64,000 nucleotides of DNA from Cuspidothrix sp046080125 (lineage in GTDB: Bacteria; Cyanobacteriota; Cyanobacteriia; Cyanobacteriales; Nostocaceae), in contig JBJTTJ010000148.1 of the NCBI GenBank assembly GCA_046080125.1, positions 1 through 64,000 on the forward strand, written 5' to 3'. Made by a program: the position numbers and the translations under genes. Below, piece after piece: positions 35,792 through 45,267 of the stretch. A model generated the notes under the pieces. That model saw nothing but the letters and a program-made list of their open reading frames with translations, was not told the DNA's origin and searched no databases. Position 1 is the first letter of the stretch, and every line of letters starts with the position of its first letter.

Positions 35792-37063
35792 ATGACCAAT
35801 AAACCTACATCTCTTTCCCCCTGGATTTATATACCCACCCTTTATTTTGCGGAAGGGATACCCTACATGATTATTAACTCAGTATCCGTGATTTTCTACA
35901 AGAAACTGGGAGTAGATAATACCCAGATTGCCTTTTGGACAAGTTTAATCAGTTTTCCTTGGATTTTAAAAATGTTTTGGTCGCCATTTGTAGATATTTA
36001 CTCTACTAAAAGAAAGTGGTTGTTGACCATGCAAATTATCATGTTTTTCTGTTTGAGTTTTTTAGCTTTATCTTTCCATCTTCCCAATTTCTTTTTGATA
36101 TCTTTAGTAATATTAACAATTGCAGCATTTGTTTCTGCTACCTATGATATTGCCACAGATGGTTTTTATATGTTAGCTTTACACCCTGAACAACAGGCTG
36201 TATTTGTAGGAATACGCTCACTATTTTATAGGTTTGCCATTTTATTTACTACAGGTTTTTTAGTATTTTTAGCAGGTTATTTAGAAAAATCTACTAATAA
36301 TATTCCTTTAAGTTGGAGTATTATAATTGGGATAGCTGCGGTTATTTTTGCCATTTTATTTGTGTTTCATTCCTTCATTTTACCAACACCAGAATCAAAT
36401 CATAATAACTTAGAAACAAATCTAAATTCAAATATTGATAAAATACCTTTTGTTAAGATTATTGTTGCATATTTCCAGCAACCTAAAATAGCGATAATCT
36501 TAGCATTTATTTTACTTTACCGATTTGGTGAAGCCATGTTGCTTAAAGTAGCTTCTTTATTTTTACTAGATAAACCAGAATTAGGAGGTTTAGGTTTATC
36601 TACCCAAGAATTTGGTTTAGTATATGGTACTTTCGGCGTAATATCCCTGATATGTGGCGGCATTTTAGGGGGCTTATTAATTGCTAGATATGGGTTGAAA
36701 AAATGCTTATTACCGATGGCATTAGCTTTGAATTTACCTGACATTTTTTATGTCTATATGGCCTATGCTAAACCGGCAATAAAATTTGTTTATCCCCTAG
36801 TTTCCCTAGAACAATTTGGTTATGGTGTAGGTTTTACAGCCTTTACAGTCTATTTAATGTATGTTTGTAAAGGAGAAAATAAAACTTCTCATTTTGCCAT
36901 ATCTACTGGTTTAATGGCTTTAGGTTTAATGATACCAGGGGCAATTAGTGGGCAAATTCAACAATCATTAGGATATCCCTTATTCTTTGTATTGGTTTGT
37001 TTAGCAACGATTCCAGGGATGTTAACTATATTTTTTATTCCTTTAGAGGAAGACGTAAAATAA
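35792..37063 (+). CDS. MFS transporter, AmpG/PAT-like permease
   Basis: A 423-residue major-facilitator permease with about 12 helices; the ATG at 35792 (MTNKPTSLSPWIYIPTLYFAEGIPYMII) is preferred to a TTG at 35741. The N-terminal YFAEGIPYMIINSVSVIFYKKLG and FWTSLISFPWILKMFWSPFVD match the AmpG/PAT group, whose best-known members import GlcNAc-anhydro-MurNAc muropeptides for cell-wall recycling. The next gene is a BadF-type sugar kinase, and a glycosyl hydrolase and a NagX-like acetyltransferase follow, which supports an amino-sugar substrate. Acetyl-CoA and other transporters share this fold, so the substrate is inferred. Confidence 0.75.
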   Translation: MTNKPTSLSPWIYIPTLYFAEGIPYMIINSVSVIFYKKLGVDNTQIAFWTSLISFPWILKMFWSPFVDIYSTKRKWLLTMQIIMFFCLSFLALSFHLPNFFLISLVILTIAAFVSATYDIATDGFYMLALHPEQQAVFVGIRSLFYRFAILFTTGFLVFLAGYLEKSTNNIPLSWSIIIGIAAVIFAILFVFHSFILPTPESNHNNLETNLNSNIDKIPFVKIIVAYFQQPKIAIILAFILLYRFGEAMLLKVASLFLLDKPELGGLGLSTQEFGLVYGTFGVISLICGGILGGLLIARYGLKKCLLPMALALNLPDIFYVYMAYAKPAIKFVYPLVSLEQFGYGVGFTAFTVYLMYVCKGENKTSHFAISTGLMALGLMIPGAISGQIQQSLGYPLFFVLVCLATIPGMLTIFFIPLEEDVK

Positions 37064-37120
37064 GCATATTAGTGTAGAGGTTTAGTAATGCTAAACCCTC
37101 TGAATAAATAGGAGTTTTGT

Positions 37121-38080
37121 ATGAATTGTATTTTAGGTATTGATGGCGGTGGTAGTAAAACTATTTGTATCATTATGGATGATGCAGGTAAAACTTTAGG
37201 GAGAGGTGAAGCAGGAGGTTCTAATTATCAAATTATTGGTATAGAAGCAGCCAAAAATCAAATTGAATCTGCCATTAATCAGGCAGCAATCATGGCTTTA
37301 AATCACACAAATGATATTAATATCATAGCAATTTGTTTAGGATTAGCAGGTGTCAGTCGTCCTGAAGATATAGAAGTAATCAAAGCTATAGTTAATCAAT
37401 TAAAAAATAGTCAAAATATACCTGGAATTACTTGGAACTTGAAACCATCTCATGTTATTATTTGTGATGATGCTTTAATTGCTTTAATGGGAGGGGTTGG
37501 TGATGCTGTCGGTATTGTGGTTGCTGCGGGAACAGGTTCTATTATTTTTGGGAGAAATCATCAAGGAAAAACTAAAAGAGTTGGAGGTTGGGGTTATATT
37601 TTAGGGGATGAAGGAGGCGGCTATAAAATAGCTGTAGCTGGGATGCAAGCAGCATTGAAAGCTTATGATGGAAGAGGTAAATCAACAATGTTATTAGAGA
37701 ATTTTCAGGAATATTTACAATTAGAAAATATAGAAAAATTAATAAAAGTAATATATCGCCAAGGATGGGGTGTAAAAGAAATAGCTGCTTTAGCTCCAAT
37801 TGTTGATCAAGCTGCTAGTAAAGGCGATACTATTGCCAATAGTATTATTGATGAAGCTGTGACAGAATTAGTAATAGCTACTACTACAGTTATTGATGAA
37901 GTTTTTAATTCCCAGCAAGTTGTGGAAGTGGTAACTACGGGAAGTATTTGGTTGGGGAAATCTAAATTACAGGAGAGATTTATTAATTCTCTTATTAATA
38001 AATATCCTTTGGTTAATGTAATTTATCCCCGCTATGAACCCGCTTATGGGGCGGGGTTATTGGCGTTAAAGAGTTTATGA
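37121..38080 (+). CDS. BadF/BcrA-type ATPase, probable N-acetylglucosamine kinase
   Basis: A 319-residue ASKHA-fold kinase. Phosphate-1 motif GIDGGGSKTICIIMDDAG at the N-terminus, GEAGGSNYQIIG, the ICLGLAGVSRP loop, and the adenosine region VVAAGTGSIIFGRN followed by GGWGYILGDEGGGYKIA are those of the BadF/BadG family. In this group members without Fe-S cysteines (none present here) are usually N-acetylglucosamine or related amino-sugar kinases. It lies 57 bp after the AmpG-like permease, so the pair probably imports and phosphorylates cell-wall amino sugars. Confidence 0.82.
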   Translation: MNCILGIDGGGSKTICIIMDDAGKTLGRGEAGGSNYQIIGIEAAKNQIESAINQAAIMALNHTNDINIIAICLGLAGVSRPEDIEVIKAIVNQLKNSQNIPGITWNLKPSHVIICDDALIALMGGVGDAVGIVVAAGTGSIIFGRNHQGKTKRVGGWGYILGDEGGGYKIAVAGMQAALKAYDGRGKSTMLLENFQEYLQLENIEKLIKVIYRQGWGVKEIAALAPIVDQAASKGDTIANSIIDEAVTELVIATTTVIDEVFNSQQVVEVVTTGSIWLGKSKLQERFINSLINKYPLVNVIYPRYEPAYGAGLLALKSL

Positions 38081-38329
38081 TAAATTAGAAATTACAGCAG
38101 TTTTCATGTTTTTAGACCATTCTGGGGTAAAAACCGATAATTAGTTGTCCGAATGCTTCGCCTCTACATTTATAATATTAAATTAGATGATTGACAACAG
38201 ATTAAATAAAAATGTAGAATATAGTTGTGCAACATCTTAAAAATTTTTTACAAGCTTGTTATCACTATAAATCAGATTAAAATAAAAAATGGTTGATTAT
38301 ATTGGGTTTTTCTATTTATCAACTTCTCT

Positions 38330-39349
38330 ATGTCCCAGGTATTGCTTCCCCCATCCCTTGAAAAAGACCTACCATTTACTGCACTTGCACCCATGCAAGA
38401 TGTAACCAATCTCTGGTTTATGAAAGTCATTGCCCATTATGGTGGTCCTGACTACTTCTTTACTGAGTATTTCCGTGTCCATGATACCTCACGACTGAAC
38501 GGTAAAATTTTGGCGGCAATTACTGAAAATGATACAGGTCGCCCCGTTTTTGCCCAAATGATTGGGGAAAGTATTCCCGATTTAGTGAGAACAGCTAAGG
38601 AACTTTGTCAATATAATATTGCTGGGATAGATTTGAATATGGGCTGTCCCGTACCACGAATTTATCGAAAAAATGTTGGCGGTGGGTTGCTACGAGAACC
38701 GGAAACAGTAGATGGGATTTTGGGAGAATTACGTGCTGCGGTGAATGATAAACCTTTAACAGTGAAGATGCGCGTAGGCTTTGAAAATACAGATAATTTT
38801 TACAAAATTCTAGATATCATCAATCACCACAATATTGATTTACTAAGTTTGCATGGTCGCACGGTGAAAGAGATGTATCATGGGGAAGTGAAATATGATT
38901 TGATTGGGGAAGCGGTGCAAAGGGTTGGTTGTCCAGTGATGGCTAATGGTAATATTAACTCGGCCAAAATCGCCCTAGAAGTGCTTTCTCAAACCGGGGC
39001 GGCGGGGGTGATGGTGGGACGTTGGGCAATTGGTAATCCTTGGATTTTTAATCAAATTCGCCAGGCTGGGCGAGGGGAGCAAATTACACCAGTGCCTTTA
39101 GTAGAAGTACGTAACTATATTGAGCGTTTATGGCAAACTCCCACCGCGTCAACCATACCAGAGAGAGCGCGTGTAGGCTACCTAAAAATGTTTATTAATT
39201 ACATTGCTCTCAGTGTTGATACTCAAGGTGATTTTCTGCGGTTGATGCGAAAGGCGCAAACTGAGGTAGAATTGTTTAGTGTGTGCGATCGCTTTCTCGT
39301 TGTTGAAGAAACAAAAACCTTAGCCCTAGCACCTTATTTGATGGTGTAA
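38330..39349 (+). CDS. tRNA-dihydrouridine synthase family protein
   Basis: A 339-residue flavin-dependent Dus. FMN-binding and catalytic segments are ALAPMQDVTN, MIGESIPDLVRTA, IDLNMGCPVPRIYRKNVGGGLL (with the catalytic Cys of NMGCP), LTVKMRVGFE, LSLHGRTVKEMYHG and VMANGNINS...GVMVGRWAIGNPWIF. It reduces uridines in the D-loop of tRNA. The nearest class appears to be DusC-like. It sits within the amino-sugar cluster but is preceded by a 249-bp gap; no functional link is evident. Confidence 0.92.
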   Translation: MSQVLLPPSLEKDLPFTALAPMQDVTNLWFMKVIAHYGGPDYFFTEYFRVHDTSRLNGKILAAITENDTGRPVFAQMIGESIPDLVRTAKELCQYNIAGIDLNMGCPVPRIYRKNVGGGLLREPETVDGILGELRAAVNDKPLTVKMRVGFENTDNFYKILDIINHHNIDLLSLHGRTVKEMYHGEVKYDLIGEAVQRVGCPVMANGNINSAKIALEVLSQTGAAGVMVGRWAIGNPWIFNQIRQAGRGEQITPVPLVEVRNYIERLWQTPTASTIPERARVGYLKMFINYIALSVDTQGDFLRLMRKAQTEVELFSVCDRFLVVEETKTLALAPYLMV

Positions 39350-39362
39350 CCATAGCATGACG

Positions 39363-40937
39363 CTATTTTTTAATCAAATTCTCTTTCACTCCCATCACCG
39401 TACTTTCTCCCTGAATCCCATAACGACTAACTGCGGAAATCGCCACATTTTGAATTTGAGGATTCGTCAATAAATAGGCAGTTGTTTCTAAGGGGAAAAT
39501 ATGTGTTTTCCATTCATTACCTATTTGAGTTTGTAATACCCATAACTGGGTTTTTTGCTGACCTTTTGCTTGCCAATTCAGTTGAAAATGTCCTGATTTT
39601 TGGTCTTTAGTAATTGTTAATTCTGGTTTACCTGGAGGTTGATTATTCAACCAAGGATAAGCAGGGGTTAAAGCAGGTTGGGTATAAACTTCTTGGGGTA
39701 ACAAATTAGAAATTCCCCCTTTATTTTGCATCAAAGGTTTGATACTAAAGTGAATATGTCCACCAGTACCAGCAAAACCTCTAGTTGTACGAATTTGATA
39801 GATTATTTCCTGTGCTGACCAATTTTGCTGAGATGGATTAGCTACACGACTGGTGTAAATTCCGGGGATAATCAGCCGATTTTGATCATTTTGTGTTAAC
39901 CACCAGTTAAGGAGAACCGGATAACTTTGGGCTGTTTGTTCAATGCGCCAATATAATTGGGGAGATAGATAATCTAACCAACCTTGTTGTAACCATTTGC
40001 GAGAATCTGCATACAGTTGTTCATAGGGATTAAAACCTGTACCATTATCATTATTAGATATTTGTGGGGGATGACCAGGTTTCCAAACACCAAAGGGACT
40101 AATACCAACTTTTAGCCAAGGTTTTTGACTTTTAACTGTCTGATATATTCTTTGAATTAATGTGTTAACATTTTCTCTTCGCCAATCACTACGGTTTAGT
40201 TTACCGCCAGAATTGAGATATTTTTGCCAACTGGTTTGATCGGGAAATTCGATATTTTTTCCCTGTTTATCTTTTTCAGGATAGGGGTAGAAATAATCAT
40301 CAATATGAACACCATCTATATCATAGCGATTAATTACATCTTCAATGACTTTAATAGTCAGGTCTTGAACAGCTTTTTCTCCCGGATCTAACCAGAGATA
40401 TTTACCATATTGCTTCACTAATTCTGGTTGAGTTTTGCTGATGTGCTTAGGAGAAATTGGTGATTTAGAGCTGGCGTGATAGGCTCGATAGGGATTAAAC
40501 CAAGCGTGTAGCTCTAAACCTCGCTTATGTGCTTCCGAGACTGCAAACTCCAAGGGATCATAAAAAGGAGTTGGTGGTTTACCCATTTGTCCGGTTATAG
40601 ATTCAGACCAAGGATCATAGGGAGAATTATACAAGGCATCGGCCGCAGGACGGATTTGAAAAACTACCGCGTTGAGTTTCAAAGCCACAGCACGATCTAA
40701 AATAGCTAGGAGTTCTGTTTTTTGTTGCTGTGTGGTTAATCCCGATCTGGAAGGCCAATCTATATTTAATACTGTGGCAATCCAAGCTCCCCGAAATTCT
40801 CTTGGGACTGTTGGGGGGATAATATTTGTAGAACTGAGTATGATTTTTTGGGTTGGTGCTGGAACTGCGGTTGTAGGAATCGCAGCGCTAGAGGCGATCG
40901 CTAACAGTCCACTTAGAAGAATAGTTTTGATATTCAC
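39363..40937 (-). CDS. GHL10/DigH-like glycosyl hydrolase, secreted
   Basis: A 524-residue secreted protein: signal peptide (LLSGLLAIASSAAIPTTAVPA, about residues 8-28), then a TIM-barrel glycosyl-hydrolase-like domain (about 45-440) of the GHL10/YddW family. Typical segments are REFRGAWIATVLNIDWPSR, FQIRPAADALYNSPYDPWSE, ELHAWFNPYRAY, IDGVHIDDYFYPYP and DYLSPQLYWRIEQ. The conserved D and E in the HIDDYFYP block are likely catalytic. A C-terminal fibronectin-like module follows (about 440-515). The E. coli member DigH cuts denuded peptidoglycan glycans at the septum. Acting in the periplasm, it could release the sugars taken up by the adjacent permease. Confidence 0.82.
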   Translation of the reverse strand: MNIKTILLSGLLAIASSAAIPTTAVPAPTQKIILSSTNIIPPTVPREFRGAWIATVLNIDWPSRSGLTTQQQKTELLAILDRAVALKLNAVVFQIRPAADALYNSPYDPWSESITGQMGKPPTPFYDPLEFAVSEAHKRGLELHAWFNPYRAYHASSKSPISPKHISKTQPELVKQYGKYLWLDPGEKAVQDLTIKVIEDVINRYDIDGVHIDDYFYPYPEKDKQGKNIEFPDQTSWQKYLNSGGKLNRSDWRRENVNTLIQRIYQTVKSQKPWLKVGISPFGVWKPGHPPQISNNDNGTGFNPYEQLYADSRKWLQQGWLDYLSPQLYWRIEQTAQSYPVLLNWWLTQNDQNRLIIPGIYTSRVANPSQQNWSAQEIIYQIRTTRGFAGTGGHIHFSIKPLMQNKGGISNLLPQEVYTQPALTPAYPWLNNQPPGKPELTITKDQKSGHFQLNWQAKGQQKTQLWVLQTQIGNEWKTHIFPLETTAYLLTNPQIQNVAISAVSRYGIQGESTVMGVKENLIKK

Positions 40938-41011
40938 AATCTTGATAAAAAAATTTTTAGTTCATAATGTAAAACAAACTGTATCATCTTTGATATCCAA
41001 ATTTTTGGTAG

Positions 41012-42187
41012 TTGAAATTTTCAGTGTCAGCAATACTTAAAGATTCTACTCCATCCCCGCGCCTTGTTTCTCTCGATGTCTTTCGGGGAATTGCGATCGC
41101 CTCTATGATCCTAGTTAATAATCCTGGTAGTTGGGATCACATTTACCCGCCTTTAGAACACGCACCATGGCATGGTTGTACACCCACAGATTTAGTATTT
41201 CCTTTTTTCCTATTTATTGTTGGTGTAGCAATGCCTTTTTCTTTGGCTAAATACACACCAGAAAACCTTCCTACTCCTCAAGTTTATGCCCGGATTATTC
41301 GCCGGGGTTTGATATTATTTGCTTTGGGTTTGCTGTTAACTTTATCTACCATGTTACTCGATTTGCTGTTCAAAGGTACAGTGTTAGATTTCAGTACAAT
41401 GCGAATCATGGGAGTTTTGCAGCGTATTGGTTTAGCTTATGTCATTGCTGCTTTCGCCATTCTCAAACTACCTCAGCGCAGTTTGTGGATATTAGCAGGT
41501 GTTGTACTCATCGCTTATTGGCTGACCATGGAATTAATTCCTGTTCCCGGTTATGGTGCGGGAAATTTAACAGCAGAAGGTAATTTAGGCGGTTATATTG
41601 ACAGTATCTTACTAGGAAAAAACCATCTATATAAAGGTGGTCCATTTGATCCTGAAGGTTTATTTAGCACTTTACCATCGGTGGTAACTGTATTAATTGG
41701 TTATTTTACCGGTTTATGGTTACAAAAACAGCCAGTCAAAAATCAAACTAGCATCAATTTACTGATTGTAGGTCTAGCTTTTTTAGTAATTGGAAAATTG
41801 TGGGATTTTGTATTTCCTATCAATAAAGCTTTGTGGACAAGTTCCTATGTTGTTTATACTGCTGGTTGGGCATTATTAGTATTAGCTCTATGTTATGAAC
41901 TTGTGGAAGTACGAGGTTTAAAAAGATGGGGGTTTCCTTTGGAAGTCATGGGTTTGAATGCTATTTTTCTATTTGTTGGTTCGGGTTTGTTGGCTAGACT
42001 ATTGATGAAAACTCCAATTGGTAATGGTACAGAGGCTATATCTGTGAAAACTTGGATTTATCAACATTGGTTTAGTGCTTGGGCTGGAGATTTGAATGGT
42101 TCATTATTATTTGCGATCGCCAATATTATACTATGGTGGATAATACTTTATGGTATGTATCGTCGCCGTTGGTTTCTCAAAATTTAA
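41012..42187 (+). CDS. NagX/HGSNAT-like membrane acetyltransferase (DUF5009 family)
   Basis: A 391-residue integral membrane protein with about ten helices. The N-terminal RLVSLDVFRGIAIASMILVNNPGSW and HAPWHGCTPTDLVFPFFLFIVGVAMPF are the hallmark of the COG4299/DUF5009 group, related to lysosomal heparan-alpha-glucosaminide N-acetyltransferase; the His of PWHG is the putative acetyl acceptor. Bacterial NagX genes often sit with GlcNAc-use genes. The start is TTG 41012 (GTG 41024 is an alternative). It diverges from the glycosyl hydrolase and completes an amino-sugar-linked group of four genes. Confidence 0.8.
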   Translation: MKFSVSAILKDSTPSPRLVSLDVFRGIAIASMILVNNPGSWDHIYPPLEHAPWHGCTPTDLVFPFFLFIVGVAMPFSLAKYTPENLPTPQVYARIIRRGLILFALGLLLTLSTMLLDLLFKGTVLDFSTMRIMGVLQRIGLAYVIAAFAILKLPQRSLWILAGVVLIAYWLTMELIPVPGYGAGNLTAEGNLGGYIDSILLGKNHLYKGGPFDPEGLFSTLPSVVTVLIGYFTGLWLQKQPVKNQTSINLLIVGLAFLVIGKLWDFVFPINKALWTSSYVVYTAGWALLVLALCYELVEVRGLKRWGFPLEVMGLNAIFLFVGSGLLARLLMKTPIGNGTEAISVKTWIYQHWFSAWAGDLNGSLLFAIANIILWWIILYGMYRRRWFLKI

Positions 42188-42908
42188 TTATTGTTCACAA
42201 AACCAAAATGAAACCGCCATCGAAAATATCAATAAAGCTTACACTAAGCATTACCACGACTTTAAACGGACGCAAAGACAGGATAAGACTACTTTCAAGA
42301 ATCACCGTCTCTTCAGATCGCTGAAGATGTAAATTACTACCAATGAATCACCCCTACTTTCCTTCTGTTTTGCATAAGTCCTGTTATTGGCAAATAAAGG
42401 CAGTTGTAATAAAAATTTATATATCATCAACTTATTCAAACTGATGTCATAGAGTATTTGTCAAATATTAGTGGTTCATTTAGGATATCCTAGATCCGTA
42501 TCCTCATTAGACATATCTATAGTCCTCAAAGATTGATAATCCTCTCTAATTATCCCTAGAGTTGATTTAAAAATCTATGGATGTGAGCCTATTCTCTACC
42601 AAAAACCCCATATCCTACCTCTTTAGTAGTAAAATAGTATATTGTCTAGATCCCAGTCCCACTAGGATGTCAATTTTTTTGGTAGATTTTGATCAGTAAA
42701 GATCCTTATAAGTCAGGGAGGTGAAATCAGTTAAATAATTTTGGCTTGCAGTTTGGATATTTTATCCAAAATTTCGGTTTAAACGAGGTAAGATAATAGC
42801 TATACATAATTATGTACCTTAAAGATATTAGCGAAATTACCACTTGATAATTGCTATAATCTATTCTTCCCTCTCATCATTCTTATCTATGATTAGGTGT
42901 AAATTTTT
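42188..42908. other. Long AT-rich gap upstream of the NYN-domain gene
   Basis: About 720 bases. Remnants of the MITE-like family appear at about 42340-42384 (ATCACCCCTACTTTCC ... TTGCATAAGTCCTG). The remainder is AT-rich with several short inverted or homopolymer runs but no coherent ORF. It must carry the promoter of the gene at 42909. Nothing else is recognised. Confidence 0.4.
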
Positions 42909-43430
42909 ATGGGTTCTCCAATGAATCGTCTGTCTATTTTTGTAGATGGAAACAATATGTTCTATGCTCAACAAAAAAATGGTTGGTTTTTTGATCCCCG
43001 TCGCGTTTTAGAATACTTTAAATACGAACAGTCAGAAACTACATTAATCAATGCTTTTTGGTATACTGGATTAAAAGACCCCCAAGATCAAAGGGGATTC
43101 CGTGATGCCCTCATCAGTTTAGGATATACAGTCCGCACTAAAATCCTCAAAGAATATTATGATGATGCCTCCGGTCGCTACTCACAAAAGGCGAATTTAG
43201 ATATTGAAATTGTAGTTGATATGTTTAATACAGTAGATCAATATGACAGAGTAGTATTGTTCAGCGGAGATGGTGACTTTGAAAGGGCTATAGAGCTTTT
43301 GCGGTCGAAAAATACGCATATAACGGTAGTATCAACGGAAGGAATGATAGCCAGAGAGTTACGTAATGCTACGGATAGATATATAGACTTGAACGATATT
43401 AGAGATAGAATAGAAAAAACTGACGGTTAA
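42909..43430 (+). CDS. NYN-domain (LabA/DUF88-type) protein
   Basis: A 173-residue PIN-like/NYN protein. The acidic active-site residues are visible: SIFVDGNNMFYAQ near the N-terminus, QKANLDIEIVVDMFN in the middle and VLFSGDGDFERAIELLRS near residue 120. This fold is often an RNase. In cyanobacteria the LabA/LalA relatives affect circadian gene expression; closeness to LabA itself cannot be judged here. The ATG at 42909 gives MGSPMNRLSIFVDG; a second ATG four codons later is also possible. Monocistronic. Confidence 0.85.
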   Translation: MGSPMNRLSIFVDGNNMFYAQQKNGWFFDPRRVLEYFKYEQSETTLINAFWYTGLKDPQDQRGFRDALISLGYTVRTKILKEYYDDASGRYSQKANLDIEIVVDMFNTVDQYDRVVLFSGDGDFERAIELLRSKNTHITVVSTEGMIARELRNATDRYIDLNDIRDRIEKTDG

Positions 43431-43626
43431 TCACCTGAGTATTGATTTACAAATCTCCCAGTTAAAAACAAAAGTTGACGTTCAAGTGATTTTATCAAAA
43501 AAGAATTGGGGAATTAGAACTCAGGAACTCTATTCCATGAGACTGATATCAAACCAGATAGGATCAAATCTAATCCCACATTTTCTTTTATTCAGTCCAC
43601 TCTTCTAAATAACCGAGGTTAAGCCC

Positions 43627-45219
43627 ATGAGCAAACAAGCCGATAGAATTATCATCTTTGACACCACATTGCGAGATGGAGAACAGTGTCCAGGAGCAAC
43701 TCTTAACATAGACGAAAAACTAGTGATTGCCAAACAACTAGCACGTTTAGGAGTGGATATCATTGAGGCTGGTTTTGCCTTTGCTAGTCCTGGGGATTTT
43801 GAAGCAGTGAGCAAAATCGCTCAAACAGTAGGAACGGAAAATGGCCCGGTAATTTGTAGTTTGGCCAGAGCTAGACACGATGATATTAAAGCCGCAGCAG
43901 CAGCCATAAAACCGGCAGCTAAAGGGAGAATTCATACTTTTATTGCCACTTCCGATATTCACCTGGAATATAAGTTAAAAAAGACTAGACCGGAAGTAAT
44001 TGCGATCGCCCAAGAAATGGTAGCCTATGCCAAAAGCTTCACCGATGATGTAGAATTTTCTCCAGAAGATGCAGGACGATCTGATCCAGAATTTTTGTAT
44101 CAAGTCTTGGAAAGAGCGATCGCCGCCGGGGCAACAACTGTTAATATTCCTGATACGGTAGGTTATACGACTCCGAGCGAATTTGGGGCAATCATTAAAG
44201 GCATTACCGAAAATGTCCCCAACATTGACAAAGCCATTATTTCTGTTCACGGACATAATGATTTAGGTTTAGCAGTTGCCAACTTTTTAGAAGCGGTGAA
44301 AAACGGCGCTCGTCAACTAGAATGTACCATCAATGGTATTGGTGAAAGAGCGGGAAATGCGGCTTTAGAAGAGTTGGTTATGGCCTTGCACGTCCGCAGA
44401 CAATATTTTAATCCCTTTTTAGGAAGGGCTGAAAATTCGGAAGCAGCACTCACCAATATTGACACCAAACAAATCTATAAAACCTCCCGTTTGGTTTCCA
44501 ATTTAACCGGAATGTTGGTACAACCAAATAAAGCCATTGTCGGTGCAAATGCTTTTGCCCATGAATCTGGTATTCATCAAGATGGAGTTTTGAAAAATAA
44601 ACTCACTTATGAAATCATGGATGCCCAATTAATAGGTTTATCCGATAATCAAATAGTATTGGGTAAACATTCTGGCAGAAATGCTTTCCGTACCCGCTTG
44701 AAAGAATTGGGCTTTGAACTATCAGAAAATGACCTGAATAAAGCCTTTGTGCGGTTTAAAGAAGTTGCAGACAAGAAGAAAGAAATTTCTGATTGGGATT
44801 TGGAAGCGATCGTTAACGATGAGATTCAACAAGCACCAGATTTATTTAAAGTCGAGTTGGTGCAGGTTTCCTGTGGTAGCAATGCTCAACCTACTGCAAC
44901 AGTCACATTACGCACGCCATCAGGAGAAGAATTAACAGATGCAGCCATTGGTACAGGTCCAGTAGATGCAGTGTATAAAGCCATAAATCGGGTAGTGAAT
45001 GTACCGAATCAATTAATTGAGTTTTCTGTGCAATCTGTTACTGGAGGAATTGATGCTTTAGGGGAGGTGACAATTCGTTTACGCCATCAATCCCGTGTAT
45101 TTTCAGGTCATGCGGCTAATACAGATATTATAGTGGCATCGGCTCAAGCTTACGTAAATGCACTGAATAGACTGTATGCAGCATTACAGCGGGAAGTGAA
45201 GGAAGAAGTCACAGCATAG
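43627..45219 (+). CDS. leuA: 2-isopropylmalate synthase
   Basis: LeuA joins acetyl-CoA and 2-oxoisovalerate, the first step of leucine synthesis. The 530-residue protein has the catalytic barrel with IIFDTTLRDGEQCPGATLN, the metal-binding HxH of SVHGHNDLGLAVANFLEAVKNGA, and the ECTINGIGERAGNAALEELVMAL segment. It also has the C-terminal LeuA-dimer regulatory domain (about 395-520) through which leucine inhibits the enzyme. Full length for the family. A palindromic terminator follows. Confidence 0.96.
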   Translation: MSKQADRIIIFDTTLRDGEQCPGATLNIDEKLVIAKQLARLGVDIIEAGFAFASPGDFEAVSKIAQTVGTENGPVICSLARARHDDIKAAAAAIKPAAKGRIHTFIATSDIHLEYKLKKTRPEVIAIAQEMVAYAKSFTDDVEFSPEDAGRSDPEFLYQVLERAIAAGATTVNIPDTVGYTTPSEFGAIIKGITENVPNIDKAIISVHGHNDLGLAVANFLEAVKNGARQLECTINGIGERAGNAALEELVMALHVRRQYFNPFLGRAENSEAALTNIDTKQIYKTSRLVSNLTGMLVQPNKAIVGANAFAHESGIHQDGVLKNKLTYEIMDAQLIGLSDNQIVLGKHSGRNAFRTRLKELGFELSENDLNKAFVRFKEVADKKKEISDWDLEAIVNDEIQQAPDLFKVELVQVSCGSNAQPTATVTLRTPSGEELTDAAIGTGPVDAVYKAINRVVNVPNQLIEFSVQSVTGGIDALGEVTIRLRHQSRVFSGHAANTDIIVASAQAYVNALNRLYAALQREVKEEVTA

Positions 45220-45224
45220 AAGGT

Positions 45225-45248
45225 GTAGAGACGTTGGAACGTCTCTAC
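45225..45248. terminator. Palindromic terminator after leuA
   Basis: GTAGAGACGTT and AACGTCTCTAC make an 11-bp stem with a GG loop, 6 bp after the leuA stop and followed by ATTATTT. It belongs to the same palindrome family as 26174-26201 after pyrE. It may stop both leuA and the convergent DUF29 gene. Confidence 0.7.
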
Positions 45249-45267
45249 ATTATTTACCAGTAGATAT

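Noticed and set aside
42079..42332. Two short ORFs around the end of the NagX-like gene
   Set aside because: Frame shadows of the NagX-like coding end extending into AT-rich gap sequence; no features.
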